Source: Loktanella sp. Alg231-35 (GTDB taxonomy: Bacteria; Pseudomonadota; Alphaproteobacteria; Rhodobacterales; Rhodobacteraceae). Taken from it: a DNA stretch of 64,000 nt. The notes beneath the pieces are model-generated. The model saw only the letters and a list, made by a program, of their open reading frames with translations, ran no database searches and was not told the origin of the DNA. The DNA is taken from positions 186,001 to 250,000 of the forward strand of contig NZ_FREV01000003.1 in the NCBI RefSeq assembly GCF_900143545.1, in the 5' to 3' direction. A program made the translations under genes and the position numbers. Each line of letters opens with the position of its first letter. Within the stretch, counting starts at the first letter, position 1. Shown piece after piece: positions 8,830 through 19,324 of this stretch.

Positions 8830-9750
8830 ATGACTGACGATATTCGCCTCGCGTTTGCCCATCCCAGTGAACGTGCTGCTGCCAGCAGCACGACCCCCTG
8901 CGACAGGATTTCCCTGCGCGACTATGTGGTCGAGGTCGAGATAGGGGCGTTCCAGCAGGAACGCGGCACATTGCAGCGTGTACGCTTTAACGTGGTGGTA
9001 GAGGTGCTGCCACTGTCGGGACCCATCGACGATGATGTGGACCGCATTCTGTCTTATGACAAAGTGACCGAGGCGATCGGTGTTGAGCTTGAGGCAGAGC
9101 GCATCAATCTGCTCGAAACCCTGGCCGCGCGTGTTGCAGAGCGTATCTTGCTGGAACCGCAGGCCGAACGGGTCTTTGTTCGGATCGAAAAACTGGACCG
9201 CGGCCCATTCTCGCTTGGGGTTGAGATCGTGCGCGCGCGTGATGGTGTCAATCTTGCCGGTCAGGAACATGTCGAAGCCCCACATCCGCGCGTTATTTAC
9301 CTGTCAAACGCCGCCATCGCGGCACCACATCTGGCCACTTGGATTGATCAGCTCAGCGCGTTGGACGCCCCGTTGATCATCTGCGTTGGCGCGTCTGATG
9401 CGCCTGCACCGCAAACCGGCAACGCACTGTCTCAGCGCCGCGTTGATCTGCTGGCGATAGAACAAAACGCCTGGACATTGGCCGCCCGTGACAGGCGCTG
9501 CATGGTGGTTGGCACACGGACCGAACTGGACTGGGCGATGAAGAACGACCAGATTTGCATCTGGGCACCCTCAAAGATCGTGCTGGACGCAGTGGACGGC
9601 CCGTCTGCCAGCCCACGCGATGCTGTCACCTTGGCCGCGTGGTTCGCAGCCGAAATGGAAGCCAAGGAACTTTGGGTGTTTGGTGCCGACGCGCCCGAAA
9701 GCACGATCAGCACGCGTGTGATCGCTGTGGATCAAGCCAGCCTGACATGA
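8830..9750 (+). CDS. folB: Dihydroneopterin aldolase with C-terminal extra domain
   Basis: The N-terminal half (about residues 25-140) is a FolB domain (ISLRDYVVEVEIGAFQQER, SYDKVTEAI, NLLETLAARVAERIL, VRIEKLDRGPFSLGVEIVR). FolB converts 7,8-dihydroneopterin to 6-hydroxymethyl-7,8-dihydropterin in folate synthesis. Ordinary FolB proteins are about 120 residues; this one has 306. The remaining 160 or so residues (with IICVGASDAP, WAPSKIVLDA, SPRDAVTLAAWFAAEMEAKEL) recall the end of amino-acid-kinase folds, an inference from pattern only. The stop overlaps the folP start (ATGA), so the two are translationally coupled. Confidence 0.85.
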   Translation: MTDDIRLAFAHPSERAAASSTTPCDRISLRDYVVEVEIGAFQQERGTLQRVRFNVVVEVLPLSGPIDDDVDRILSYDKVTEAIGVELEAERINLLETLAARVAERILLEPQAERVFVRIEKLDRGPFSLGVEIVRARDGVNLAGQEHVEAPHPRVIYLSNAAIAAPHLATWIDQLSALDAPLIICVGASDAPAPQTGNALSQRRVDLLAIEQNAWTLAARDRRCMVVGTRTELDWAMKNDQICIWAPSKIVLDAVDGPSASPRDAVTLAAWFAAEMEAKELWVFGADAPESTISTRVIAVDQASLT

Positions 9751-10760
9751 CCCAGTACTATCGCCCCGTCGCGCGGTTTGGCGAAGTGCCAACGCCGCAG
9801 AGCCTCCCTTTGGCCGGGGGCCTGTGTTGGTTTGATACGGTCGCAATCCACGTGCGCGGCGGCGGTTTGCAGCATATCCCAGCCAATGAGGTGCCCGCCG
9901 ACGTGTCAGAGCGGCTGACAGCGCATCGCGCACCGATTGCTGGCATGGATATGGGTGCGCCACAGACCATGGGCATCCTGAACGTTACACCGGATAGTTT
10001 TTCCGATGGTGGGCAATTCAACGCACCCCGACAGGCGCTGGAACATGCTTTGGCCATGCAGGCCGAGGGGGCCGCGATCATCGACGTGGGCGGCGAAAGC
10101 ACCCGCCCCGGTGCGGCAGAAGTCCAGATCGCCGACGAAATCGCGCGCACCGCACCGGTGATCGCGGCAATCCGCGCGCAAAGCGATGTGCCGATCTCCA
10201 TTGATACACGCAAAGCCAAGGTCGGGCGTGCGGCGCTGGATGCCGGGGCAAATCTTGTGAACGATGTGGCGGCCTTCACCTATGACCCGGAACTGGCCAA
10301 GGTCGCCGCCAAATCTGACGTGCCGGTCTGCGTGATGCATGCGCAAGGCTCGCCCGAGACAATGCAGCATGACCCCAGCTATGATGATGTGCTGTTGGAT
10401 GTGTATGATTTTCTGGCGGAACGGGTAGACGCCGCTGTTGCAGCGGGCATTCCGCGTGATCAGATTGTCGTCGATCCCGGCATCGGCTTTGGCAAGACCG
10501 TGGAACACAACCTTGCGCTGCTCCGCGGTATCGCGATTTTTCACGGGCTGGGCTGTCCGATCCTGCTTGGGGCCTCGCGCAAGCGCTTTATTGGCACCAT
10601 TGGTGGTGGGACAGACGCGACCGACCGCGTAAGCGGATCTGTGGCTGTGGCGCTTTTTGGCGCACGCAGGGGCGTGCAAATCCTGCGGGTTCACGATATC
10701 TTTGCCACCAAACAGGCGTTGGACCTGGAATGGGCAATCGGCGGGGCGGCAATGACATGA
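9747..10760 (+). CDS. folP: Dihydropteroate synthase
   Basis: Condenses 6-hydroxymethyl-dihydropterin diphosphate with p-aminobenzoate to dihydropteroate. DHPS motifs are complete: [71 protein letters not shown] and a final RVHDI. The 337-residue length includes an N-terminal stretch of about 65 residues before the barrel. The frame is open upstream inside folB, but ATG at 9747 overlaps the folB stop and is the natural start. It is followed by glmM through another ATGA overlap. The folB-folP-glmM order makes one operon. Confidence 0.95.
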   Translation: MTQYYRPVARFGEVPTPQSLPLAGGLCWFDTVAIHVRGGGLQHIPANEVPADVSERLTAHRAPIAGMDMGAPQTMGILNVTPDSFSDGGQFNAPRQALEHALAMQAEGAAIIDVGGESTRPGAAEVQIADEIARTAPVIAAIRAQSDVPISIDTRKAKVGRAALDAGANLVNDVAAFTYDPELAKVAAKSDVPVCVMHAQGSPETMQHDPSYDDVLLDVYDFLAERVDAAVAAGIPRDQIVVDPGIGFGKTVEHNLALLRGIAIFHGLGCPILLGASRKRFIGTIGGGTDATDRVSGSVAVALFGARRGVQILRVHDIFATKQALDLEWAIGGAAMT

Positions 10761-12100
10761 CACGCAAACTCTTTGGCACTGACGGTGTGCGCGGCACGGC
10801 AAACACCTATCCAATGACCGCCGAGATGGCGTTGAAAATCGGATCAGCCGCCGGGCGGTTCTTTCGCAACGATGGATCAAACGGGCACCGTGTGGTGATC
10901 GGTAAAGACACGCGGCTGTCAGGCTATATGTTTGAAAATGCGCTGACGGCGGGCCTGACCAGCACGGGCATGAATGTGTTGTTGCTGGGGCCGGTGCCGA
11001 CACCTGCAGTGGGTCTGCTGACCACATCTATGCGCGCCGATTTGGGGATCATGATCTCGGCCAGCCATAACCCGCACCACGACAACGGGATCAAGTTCTT
11101 TGGGCCGGATGGTTTCAAGCTGTCAGATGCTGCTGAAGTGGACATCGAGGCACTGATCAGTGGTGAAATCGAACCTGCTCAGACGCAGAATATCGGTCGG
11201 GTCAAACGGATTGATGATGGCCGTTTTCGCTATGCCGAACGGATCAAATCAACCTTCCCTGCAGGCATGCGTCTGGATGGGCTAAAGGTGGTGATCGATT
11301 GCGCCAATGGGGCCGCTTACCGCGTCGCACCAGAGGTGCTGTGGGAACTGGGCGCCACGGTCATTCCCGTGGGCGTGAACCCTGATGGTTTCAACATCAA
11401 CAATGGCTGCGGTTCAACCAGCACGGCTGCGGCGGCAGAAACGATCCTGCGCGAAGGGGCGCATGTAGGCATTTGCCTTGATGGTGATGCGGATCGTGTA
11501 ATGATCCTTGATGAAAAAGGTCAAGTCGCGGATGGCGATCAGATCATGGCGCTGATGGCAGGGCGTTGGGCCGATCAAGAGCGGCTCAACGGGGGCACAT
11601 TGGTTGCGACGGTTATGTCCAATCTGGGGTTGGAGCGGTATCTTGACGGGCGCGGCTTGCGTCTTGAACGCACCAGCGTCGGTGACCGTTACGTGGTCGA
11701 GGCGATGCGCGCCAATGGCTGGAACCTAGGGGGCGAGCAATCCGGCCACATCGTGATGACCGATTATGCCACAACTGGTGACGGGCTTTTGGCTGGGTTG
11801 CAGTTTCTGGCGGCGATGATCGAAACCGGGCAACCGGCCAGCACGCTGACCAAGAGTTTTGACACCGTGCCGCAGATGCTCAAGAACGTGCGCTATGCAG
11901 CAGGGCAGGACCCGTTGGGTGCGGCACAGGTGCAGAAATCAATCGCGGATGCAGAAGTAAAGCTGTCAGGCAAAGGCCGCTTGCTGATCCGCAAATCCGG
12001 GACAGAGCCGCTGATCCGCGTCATGGCTGAATGCGAAGACGACGACCTGCTTTCACAGGTCGTCGACGGAATTGTTGCAGAGGTTGAAGCAGCGGTTTAG
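10757..12100 (+). CDS. glmM: Phosphoglucosamine mutase
   Basis: Interconverts glucosamine-6-phosphate and glucosamine-1-phosphate, feeding UDP-GlcNAc for peptidoglycan and lipopolysaccharide. The 447-residue length is normal. [13 protein letters not shown] opens the protein, the phosphoserine loop [13 protein letters not shown] lies near residue 103, the metal loop LDGDADRVM near 240, the sugar loop GGEQSGH near 330 and the phosphate loop [12 protein letters not shown] near 420. ATG at 10757 overlaps the folP stop. Its last bases overlap the end of the opposing TerB-like gene by four bases, so the two stops interlock. Confidence 0.96.
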   Translation: MTRKLFGTDGVRGTANTYPMTAEMALKIGSAAGRFFRNDGSNGHRVVIGKDTRLSGYMFENALTAGLTSTGMNVLLLGPVPTPAVGLLTTSMRADLGIMISASHNPHHDNGIKFFGPDGFKLSDAAEVDIEALISGEIEPAQTQNIGRVKRIDDGRFRYAERIKSTFPAGMRLDGLKVVIDCANGAAYRVAPEVLWELGATVIPVGVNPDGFNINNGCGSTSTAAAAETILREGAHVGICLDGDADRVMILDEKGQVADGDQIMALMAGRWADQERLNGGTLVATVMSNLGLERYLDGRGLRLERTSVGDRYVVEAMRANGWNLGGEQSGHIVMTDYATTGDGLLAGLQFLAAMIETGQPASTLTKSFDTVPQMLKNVRYAAGQDPLGAAQVQKSIADAEVKLSGKGRLLIRKSGTEPLIRVMAECEDDDLLSQVVDGIVAEVEAAV

Positions 12101-12948
12101 GCGGGCGCTGCGGCGCCGCCAACAACCTCGGCCATAAGGGATTGCACGGTTCCACCGTCCATGCCCATGGCCCGCGCCAGACCACCAACAAAGACTTGTT
12201 CTTTGCCGTCCAACTTGCCGTCAGCGGCAACAACCATCAACACACCGCGCATCATATCAAGCTGCTCTGGCTTCGTGCGGCCATTGATCAGACGCTTGTG
12301 GCCTTTCAGATCAAGGGTCTCTTCGGCCAGATCCGCCATGCGCTTGACGTCTTCCATTGCGAAAATCGTGCCTGTCATTTCTTCCGCGGCTTGTTTGATC
12401 ATCGCCACCTCGGATGGTGCGATGTAGCCGTCAGCTTTGGCCGCATGGCACATGGCATCAAGGATAGCTTGGGCCGCCGGCGTGGCATCTGCCATTATCG
12501 CGATGCGCTGACCACGGCGCTTTTGGACGGCCAGCAGTTTGAACCCGGCAAAGGCCAGAACCGCAATCAAAAGACCAAAACCCCAGAACCCTTCGGCCAG
12601 TGATTTCATCGACAGTTTGGGCTGCAAAGGAACGTCTGCCGGGATCATGCCCGCGGCTTGCGCGCTTTCAAGTTCTGTCGCGGTGAACTCGTAATACTGC
12701 TCGCTCTGGCAGTTGTTCGATGCAAGGGCGTAGCCAGTCAGCGACCGCCAGACATTCACGAAGATAATTGAATGCGTCTCAACAAAGTGACACAGGGCCA
12801 ATGGGCCGGTCTCGTCTTCAAATTCTGTGGGGCTGACGAAAACCAGCTGTTCGGCAGTGCCATATCCGCCGCCACGCCGGGCGTCGGCCTGGGTGGCCAT
12901 GGAGGTGAGAACGATGGCCATAAAAAGGCCGGAAACAAAGTGACGCAT
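12097..12948 (-). CDS. TerB-like (tellurite resistance-type) membrane protein
   Basis: A 283-residue protein with an N-terminal signal sequence (about 1-23), a periplasmic region of about 100 residues with paired cysteines (LCHFVE, NNCQSEQ), one membrane helix (about 125-145, [20 protein letters not shown]) and a C-terminal all-helical domain (about 160-275) resembling TerB, with the acidic [12 protein letters not shown] and [11 protein letters not shown] pieces. The TerB part should face the cytoplasm. The biochemical role is unknown. The start at 12948 is chosen for the GGAG 8 bases upstream and the good signal peptide; the frame continues to 12990. The gene is convergent with glmM. Confidence 0.75.
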   Translation of the reverse strand: MRHFVSGLFMAIVLTSMATQADARRGGGYGTAEQLVFVSPTEFEDETGPLALCHFVETHSIIFVNVWRSLTGYALASNNCQSEQYYEFTATELESAQAAGMIPADVPLQPKLSMKSLAEGFWGFGLLIAVLAFAGFKLLAVQKRRGQRIAIMADATPAAQAILDAMCHAAKADGYIAPSEVAMIKQAAEEMTGTIFAMEDVKRMADLAEETLDLKGHKRLINGRTKPEQLDMMRGVLMVVAADGKLDGKEQVFVGGLARAMGMDGGTVQSLMAEVVGGAAAPA

Positions 12949-13018
12949 GAGTAACTCCAGAATTGCGATAGCAGCTCTGTGAGTGGGCAATGTGTCTACA
13001 ATGTGTGGAAAATCCTAT

Positions 13019-13924
13019 TTAACTTTGACGTGTGAAGATTCGCCGCAAGCTCGCCCATTGGCTGATCATCAGACCCAGCATGATGAGGCCGAGGGCGGCA
13101 AAGAAACGCAGGGGCAGGACTTCGCTCAGGACCCACGCTCCAAAGATCATGGACCAGACCGGCACCTGATAATTCACCAAAGTCATAAAAATCGCACCCG
13201 CCGACCGGATCGTGGCCACCCGGATCAATGCGGCCAATGCGGTAGGGATGAACCCCAGCACGATGATCGCGATGGTCGGACGGGCGGCACCAACCGTGGG
13301 CAGGCCTTCGAAAATCAGCATAGCGGGGATAAGCGCCGCCGCACCGATGGTCAGCAACAGGGCCGCCATCGTGATCGGGTCAATCGGCGGGCAGCGGCGC
13401 GTCATGACGCTTGAGATTGCATAGGAGATGGACGCGGCGATGCAGGCAATCTGGCCCAAAGGCTCCATCCCGGTCCCAATGCGCATCACACCGGGGCCGA
13501 TCAGGACGATGGCACCGACAAATCCCAGAATGACGCCCAAGCTGTTACGCAGGCTCATCTTTTCGTCAGTGAACATATGGGCAAGGGGAAGGACAAAGAG
13601 CGGCAAAGCGGCCATTGAGATGCCAGCAAAGGCAGACGGCACAAACTGCTGCCCCCAGCTGAGCAAGGCAAAGGGCAGGGCTGTGTTCAGCAAGCCGATG
13701 GCGATCAGATACGTCCACATCCGAGTGTTGAAGGTCGGCAAAGGACGCTTAAGCGCGCGCATCAGGATCAGGAGTGCGGCCGCGCCCAACGTGGTGCGGG
13801 CGCAGGCGACGGTGAGCGGGCCGTACCCTTCCAATGCGATAGCCACGACCATAAACGTCGCCCCCCAGATCAAACCGAGAGCGGCAATAGAAAGCCAGTT
13901 CGCAAGGGTGGGTTGGGTGGTCAT
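13019..13924 (-). CDS. EamA/DMT-family transporter
   Basis: A 301-residue protein with about ten hydrophobic segments and the internal duplication of the EamA (drug/metabolite transporter) family: LGLIWGATFMVVAIALEG at the start, CARTTLGAAALLILMRAL after it, and the second repeat ending in VWSMIFGAWVLSEVLP. A role as an inner-membrane exporter of small metabolites is inferred; no substrate can be read from sequence. A stem-loop lies in the 86 bases between it and ilvC, so it is probably transcribed separately from ilvC despite the same direction. Confidence 0.85.
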   Translation of the reverse strand: MTTQPTLANWLSIAALGLIWGATFMVVAIALEGYGPLTVACARTTLGAAALLILMRALKRPLPTFNTRMWTYLIAIGLLNTALPFALLSWGQQFVPSAFAGISMAALPLFVLPLAHMFTDEKMSLRNSLGVILGFVGAIVLIGPGVMRIGTGMEPLGQIACIAASISYAISSVMTRRCPPIDPITMAALLLTIGAAALIPAMLIFEGLPTVGAARPTIAIIVLGFIPTALAALIRVATIRSAGAIFMTLVNYQVPVWSMIFGAWVLSEVLPLRFFAALGLIMLGLMISQWASLRRIFTRQS

Positions 13925-13942
13925 GGGTGTCCTACAAAGCAG

Positions 13943-13970
13943 AAAAGGCCCGGATAAAGACCGGGCCTTT
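13943..13970 (-). terminator. Rho-independent terminator after ilvC
   Basis: The stem AAAGGCCCGG pairs with CCGGGCCTTT around a short loop. On the minus strand it is followed by TTTTCTGCTTT, fitting termination of ilvC before the EamA gene starts at 13924. Confidence 0.75.
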
Positions 13971-13976
13971 CCATTG

Positions 13977-14004
13977 TGTAAGGTGGATCATGATCCACCT
14001 TACA
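13977..14004. repeat. 28-bp perfect palindrome downstream of ilvC
   Basis: The half-site TGTAAGGTGGATCA is followed immediately by its exact reverse complement, with no central spacer. It sits 6 bases beyond the ilvC stop and 6 bases before the terminator stem. It could form a hairpin in ilvC mRNA or serve as a dimeric protein site; no T-run follows it, so it is not a terminator by itself. Confidence 0.8.
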
Positions 14005-14010
14005 TGTCGA

Positions 14011-15066
<1,056 letters not shown>

Positions 15067-15152
15067 TTATAGCTGCTGTCGCGTGTGTTGCGAGTGTTGC
15101 TTTCCGATTTTCTTGGAGTAAGTGAAGATTGCTATTCGCCATTTTGAATATT

Positions 15153-15620
15153 ATGAGCATTTTCATGCTTGATGATGTCGATCGCCGTCTTTTGCGCCTG
15201 TTACAGGCTGATCCTGCCACCTCTGTGCCTGATCTGGCTGGGGCGGTGGGGCTGACGGCCGCGCGGATCACCCGCCGTCTGGACCGCCTGCGTCAGGATC
15301 GTGTTATCCAAGGCAGCCATGTCACCATCAACTGGCCTGCTTTGGGCTATGCGGTGTCAGTCAGTCTGCGGATCACATTGGACAAAACTGTCGCTCGTGC
15401 CTTTGACGAATTTATCGACGCCGCGCGCGCCGTGGCCGAGGTGATCGAGATCCAGACCTTTCTGGGCCGTGTTGACGTGCGCCTGTCCCTGATCGCCAAG
15501 GATTTGGCGGATTATCAGCGTATCTACCGTGAACAGGTTCTGACCTTGCCCCATATTGCCGATATCGAGGCGTTGATGACCGTTGCCACCGTCAAATCCA
15601 ACGAAAGCCTTCCGCTATGA
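15153..15620 (+). CDS. Lrp/AsnC family transcriptional regulator (first of a tandem pair)
   Basis: A 155-residue regulator: N-terminal winged helix (DDVDRRLLRLLQADP, DLAGAVGLTAARITRRLDRLRQD) and C-terminal RAM ligand-binding domain ending in VKSNESLPL. It is divergent from ilvC and overlaps the next Lrp gene by four bases (ATGA). The start is uncertain: 15153 and 15165 are both in frame and neither has a strong ribosome site; the frame is open back to 15129. The ligand is probably an amino acid, by family. Confidence 0.85.
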   Translation: MSIFMLDDVDRRLLRLLQADPATSVPDLAGAVGLTAARITRRLDRLRQDRVIQGSHVTINWPALGYAVSVSLRITLDKTVARAFDEFIDAARAVAEVIEIQTFLGRVDVRLSLIAKDLADYQRIYREQVLTLPHIADIEALMTVATVKSNESLPL

Positions 15621-16069
15621 TCTTGGATACGCAGGATCGGGCTTTGTTGCGGGCATTGGTTGCCAGTGCAGATCAGTCGACCACGCAATTGGGCCAGAAG
15701 CTGGGGCTTAGCCAACCTGCGACTTGGCGGCGCATGCGTCGTTTGCAGGATGCCGGTGTGATTGCCGGTCGGCGGCTGGTGCTGGATGCTGAGAAGGTGG
15801 GTTTTGGGGTCACCGTGTTTCTGGGTGTGAAACTGGCGACCAAAGGCCGTGTCAGCCTTGAAGATTTTGAGCGCGCCGTAGGGGCGATCCCCGAAGTGCA
15901 AAGCGTTGATCACGTGCTGGGGCTTTATGATTATCGGTTGCGCGTCGTCGCCCGTGATCTGGCCGATTTTGAGCGGGTCCTGCGCCGCCGCATCATGACC
16001 ATGCCTGGCGTGGGCGATGTAGAGGCGAATGTTCTGCTTAGCGAAGAACGCAGGCCGGGTCCGATTTAG
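15617..16069 (+). CDS. Lrp/AsnC family transcriptional regulator (second of a tandem pair)
   Basis: A 150-residue Lrp/AsnC protein with its own helix-turn-helix (QLGQKLGLSQPATWRRMRRLQDAGVI) and a RAM domain (VQSVDHVLGLYDYRLRVVARDLADFERVL). It differs clearly in sequence from the upstream copy, so this is an old pair rather than a fresh duplication. The ATGA overlap implies coupled expression, and mixed oligomers are possible. The likely targets are ilvC (divergent) and the downstream aminotransferase, by position only. Confidence 0.88.
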   Translation: MILDTQDRALLRALVASADQSTTQLGQKLGLSQPATWRRMRRLQDAGVIAGRRLVLDAEKVGFGVTVFLGVKLATKGRVSLEDFERAVGAIPEVQSVDHVLGLYDYRLRVVARDLADFERVLRRRIMTMPGVGDVEANVLLSEERRPGPI

Positions 16070-16109
16070 CCCTTTTGTAGGTTGTGACGCTTAGCCTGAC
16101 GCGCGACTG

Positions 16110-16162
16110 ATACCAATGGTATTTGCGATGCTCCGGCCGATGAACGGGGCTTTGTATACCAA
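16110..16162. promoter_or_regulatory. Palindromic operator-like sites upstream of the aminotransferase gene
   Basis: ATACCAATGGTAT at 16110-16122 is a perfect inverted repeat with 6-base arms, and TTGTATACCAA at 16152-16162 is nearly palindromic. Both lie between the second Lrp gene and the aminotransferase start at 16225. The TGGTATACCA style is common for GntR-type regulators, but the protein that binds here is unknown. Confidence 0.35.
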
Positions 16163-16224
16163 AATAGGCTTTGCGTTGCGATGCGTCAGGCAATAGCCAT
16201 GGTCCATACTTGAAGGAGATGATG

Positions 16225-17352
16225 ATGGGCGGCGCATATTCAGAAATTGATCCAGATGGGCTGATGGAGTTTTCAGTGGTCTTCACTGATCGCTCTCTCA
16301 ATCATATGTCCAAAGCTTTTCAAGGTGTTATGACCGACATCTCATCGATGTTGAAAGAGGTCTATAACGCCGATCACGTGGCGCTTGTCCCCGGTGGCGG
16401 CACCTACGGGATGGAAGCCGTAGCGCGCCAGTTCGGAGCAGATGCCCACGCGCTGATCGTGCGCAATGGCTGGTTCTCCTACCGCTGGACCCAGATTTTT
16501 GAGGCGGGCAATTTTACGGCCGACACAACCGTTATGAAAGCGCGCCAATCGGGCAATGACACCCGCGCGCCATTTGCACCTGCACCCATCGAGGATGTGA
16601 CAGCCGCAATTCGTGACGCTAAACCCGATGTGGTCTTTGCCCCGCATGTTGAAACCTCTGCCGGGATCATCCTGCCGGACGATTATCTGACGGCGATGGC
16701 CGCTGCCGCTCATGAAGTGGGTGCATTGATGGTGCTGGATTGCATCGCGTCGGGCTGCGCCTGGGTCGATATGAAGGCCACCGGCGTTGATGTGCTGATT
16801 TCGGCCCCGCAAAAGGGCTGGTCTGCGACCCCATGCGCGGGCTTGGTGATGATGTCAGAGCGTGCGGTCGCACGCATGGCGGACACGGTATCAAATTCCT
16901 TCGCGGTGGATCTCAAGAAATGGCACAGCATCATGCAAGCCTATGAGGGCGGCGGGCATGCCTATCATGCCACGATGCCCACGGATGGATTGCGCGCCTT
17001 CCGCGACACGATGCAGGAAACCCAAGCGTTTGGTTTTGACAAACTGCGCGATGCACAATGGGCCTTGGGCAATGCCGTCCGCAAAGTGCTCGCGGACAAA
17101 GGCATTCGTTCGGTCGCCGCCGAAGGGTTTGGCGCGCCGGGTGTTGTCGTCAGCTACACCGATGACCCTCATGTGCAGAACGGGTCCAAATTTGCCGCGT
17201 TAGGTATGCAGATCGCAGCAGGTGTTCCGTTGCAATGTGACGAACCTGACGATTTCCGCACATTCCGGCTTGGGCTTTTTGGCCTAGACAAACTTTATGA
17301 CGTGGATGCTACGCTGGGCCGTCTGGTGCCTGTGCTGGACAAGGTGCTTTAG
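16225..17352 (+). CDS. Class V aminotransferase (alanine-glyoxylate aminotransferase-like)
   Basis: A PLP-dependent aminotransferase of the class V family, 375 residues. VALVPGGGTYGMEAVARQF contains the PLP-phosphate loop, VLDCIASGCAWVDMKATGVD the Asp contacting the pyridine nitrogen, and SAPQKGWSATP the Schiff-base Lys near residue 200. Glyoxylate, serine or alanine are plausible substrates by family. ATG at 16225 is chosen from three consecutive ATGs because AAGGAG ends 6 bases before it. The gene is convergent with the UbiH-like gene, overlapping by four bases. Confidence 0.85.
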   Translation: MGGAYSEIDPDGLMEFSVVFTDRSLNHMSKAFQGVMTDISSMLKEVYNADHVALVPGGGTYGMEAVARQFGADAHALIVRNGWFSYRWTQIFEAGNFTADTTVMKARQSGNDTRAPFAPAPIEDVTAAIRDAKPDVVFAPHVETSAGIILPDDYLTAMAAAAHEVGALMVLDCIASGCAWVDMKATGVDVLISAPQKGWSATPCAGLVMMSERAVARMADTVSNSFAVDLKKWHSIMQAYEGGGHAYHATMPTDGLRAFRDTMQETQAFGFDKLRDAQWALGNAVRKVLADKGIRSVAAEGFGAPGVVVSYTDDPHVQNGSKFAALGMQIAAGVPLQCDEPDDFRTFRLGLFGLDKLYDVDATLGRLVPVLDKVL

Positions 17353-18539
17353 CGCGCGCCCAATCCCATTTGCATCAGCGCCTTGCGCACCGGGGCGACG
17401 CCATAAAGCGCCTCAATCCCCTTAGTGCGCAAGCTTTGAAATGCCGGGTTGCCTGCGATTGACGCTCGGTTAAGCGCATCAATCCCGGTCACCCGCAGCT
17501 TGATGTCCGGGTGCCGCTTGCGCGCGTAACCGTCCAACATCGCAGGTGTGCCAAGGGCTGTGGGCTGCGCCTGTGCCAGTTCCAGCAAGCAAGCCAGATC
17601 CTTGAGAGACATGTTTAACCCCTGCGCGCCAATCGGCGGCATAACATGAGCGGCTTCTGCCACAAGGGCCGTGCGTGGGCCGGTGATCTGATGTGCGATC
17701 TGGCTGATGATGGGCCAGACGCCGCGTGGTGATGCCAGTTTAAGTGGACCATATAGAAAGGCTGAGCGGTCATTGGCCGCGGCTTCAAATTCGGTGTCTT
17801 GGAGGGCAGCCAGCCGCGCGACCTCTGCCCCGGTTTCCATCCAGACCACTGCCGAACAGGGCTTACCGTCATGATCAGGCAGGGGCACCAATGTGAACGG
17901 GCCTCCGGTGCGGTGTATCTCGGTCGAGACATTGTCGTGCGGTGCATCATGGGTGACGGCGAATGTCAGCGCTTTCTGCCCATAGCGGGTGGTTTTCACA
18001 TCAATCCCGGCGGCTTGGCGCACGGCAGAGTGGCGTCCATCCGCACCGATCACCAGCTTGGCGGTACATTGGGTGTCATCGCTCAGCGTCACAATCGCCT
18101 CGGCGCTGCGCGGCAGCATGCTGCGAAACCCGGTGCCCGGACGGAAATCCACGTTTGGCAGTTCTTGCAGACGGGCGACCATTTCGCGGCGCAACAGCCA
18201 GTTGGGCAGGTTCCAGCCAAAGGGCTGTTGGGAAATATCAGCGGCGTCAAAATCGCGTGTGACATGGGTCTCGGTGCCCAGATCAACGATGCGCATGATC
18301 TGGAGCGGTGTGGCAAAAGCGGCGAGCCGGTCCCAAAGCCCTGCGGCTTGCAGGAATTGCTGAGCTGGCTGCAAAAACGCGGTTGTGCGCAGATCGGCAC
18401 CTTCGGCGTCTGCAGTAGTGACAGGCGGGGCAGGGTCCACAATCACAACGTCAAAACCGGCGGTGCCAAAGGCGGCTGCGGCTGTCAGCCCGGCAACACC
18501 GCCGCCTGCGATGACGATATCAGTCTGTTTGCGTTCCAT
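17349..18539 (-). CDS. UbiH/UbiF/VisC/COQ6-type FAD-dependent hydroxylase
   Basis: A 396-residue flavin monooxygenase of the ubiquinone-hydroxylase group. The dinucleotide-binding loop IVIAGGGVAGLTAAAAF is at the N-terminus, the second FAD motif GADGRHSAVRQAAG is near residue 160, and the third (ALVAEAAHVMPPIGAQGLNMSL) is near 290, where the usual GDAAH reads EAAH. It probably hydroxylates a ring position of the ubiquinone precursor; which carbon cannot be told. ATG at 18539 follows an AAGGA and matches the family start. Confidence 0.85.
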   Translation of the reverse strand: MERKQTDIVIAGGGVAGLTAAAAFGTAGFDVVIVDPAPPVTTADAEGADLRTTAFLQPAQQFLQAAGLWDRLAAFATPLQIMRIVDLGTETHVTRDFDAADISQQPFGWNLPNWLLRREMVARLQELPNVDFRPGTGFRSMLPRSAEAIVTLSDDTQCTAKLVIGADGRHSAVRQAAGIDVKTTRYGQKALTFAVTHDAPHDNVSTEIHRTGGPFTLVPLPDHDGKPCSAVVWMETGAEVARLAALQDTEFEAAANDRSAFLYGPLKLASPRGVWPIISQIAHQITGPRTALVAEAAHVMPPIGAQGLNMSLKDLACLLELAQAQPTALGTPAMLDGYARKRHPDIKLRVTGIDALNRASIAGNPAFQSLRTKGIEALYGVAPVRKALMQMGLGAR

Positions 18540-18577
18540 GTCCTTGACATAAGCCGCGGCCACCGTGGCGGAAAGGG

Positions 18578-19225
18578 TCAGCGGACCACCTGCGACAAGA
18601 AATCCGCAAGATTATCTGTGTGATGGTGAATGTGATCGCCAATCGCGGGCGTATCATGGACATGCACCGTGCGCATCCCCAAGGCATGTGGGACGGTCAG
18701 ATTGCGCGCTTCATCCTCGAACATCGCGCCGGTTTTGGGCCGCACCCCGTCTTTGGCAAAAACCCGCGAAAACGCATCTTCTGTCGGTTTGGGTTTGAAA
18801 TCAGCATGTTCCACGCCATAGACCGCATCAAACGCACGCGTCAGCCCGCGTGCGGCTAGCACGCGCTTGGCATGGTTGTAAGAGCCGTTGGTATAGACAA
18901 TCTTGCGCCCCGGCAGTTCTGTGATGGCGGCCTGCAAGTCTGGGTCGCTGCGCAGATGCGACACATCAATATCATGCACATCCGCCAGAAAATGATGCGG
19001 ATCAATGTCGTGATGCTCCATCAACCCGGCCAGTGTCGACCCATGCGACACCCAATAGGCGTGGCATAACTCTAGCGCTTTGCCCGCGTCCAACCCGGTG
19101 AGCCGCATAACATAGGCTTTGAACCGGACATCCATCTGCCCGAAAAGATCGTCAGAGGGCGGATATAGCGTGTTGTCGAGGTCAAAGACCCACGTGTCCA
19201 CATGTAAGAAGTGCTGCGCAACCAT
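18578..19225 (-). CDS. HAD-family pyrimidine 5'-nucleotidase
   Basis: A 215-residue HAD hydrolase of the SDT1/pyrimidine 5'-nucleotidase group. WVFDLDNTLYPP carries the nucleophile and acid Asps, IVYTNGSYNHAKRVL holds motif II Thr, and the Lys of DFKPKP with MFEDEARNL form motifs III and IV. It would dephosphorylate UMP/CMP-type nucleotides, by family. It lies 38 bases upstream of the UbiH-like gene on the same strand. Confidence 0.85.
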   Translation of the reverse strand: MVAQHFLHVDTWVFDLDNTLYPPSDDLFGQMDVRFKAYVMRLTGLDAGKALELCHAYWVSHGSTLAGLMEHHDIDPHHFLADVHDIDVSHLRSDPDLQAAITELPGRKIVYTNGSYNHAKRVLAARGLTRAFDAVYGVEHADFKPKPTEDAFSRVFAKDGVRPKTGAMFEDEARNLTVPHALGMRTVHVHDTPAIGDHIHHHTDNLADFLSQVVR

Positions 19226-19324
19226 GGCCGCACATTATGAGGGCCAATCCTCCCGCGCAATCGCTTTGGCTTGATCGTCGGGCATGCAGAGGCCTATGAT
19301 CAGCAAAGTTTGAAAGGTTGCCTC

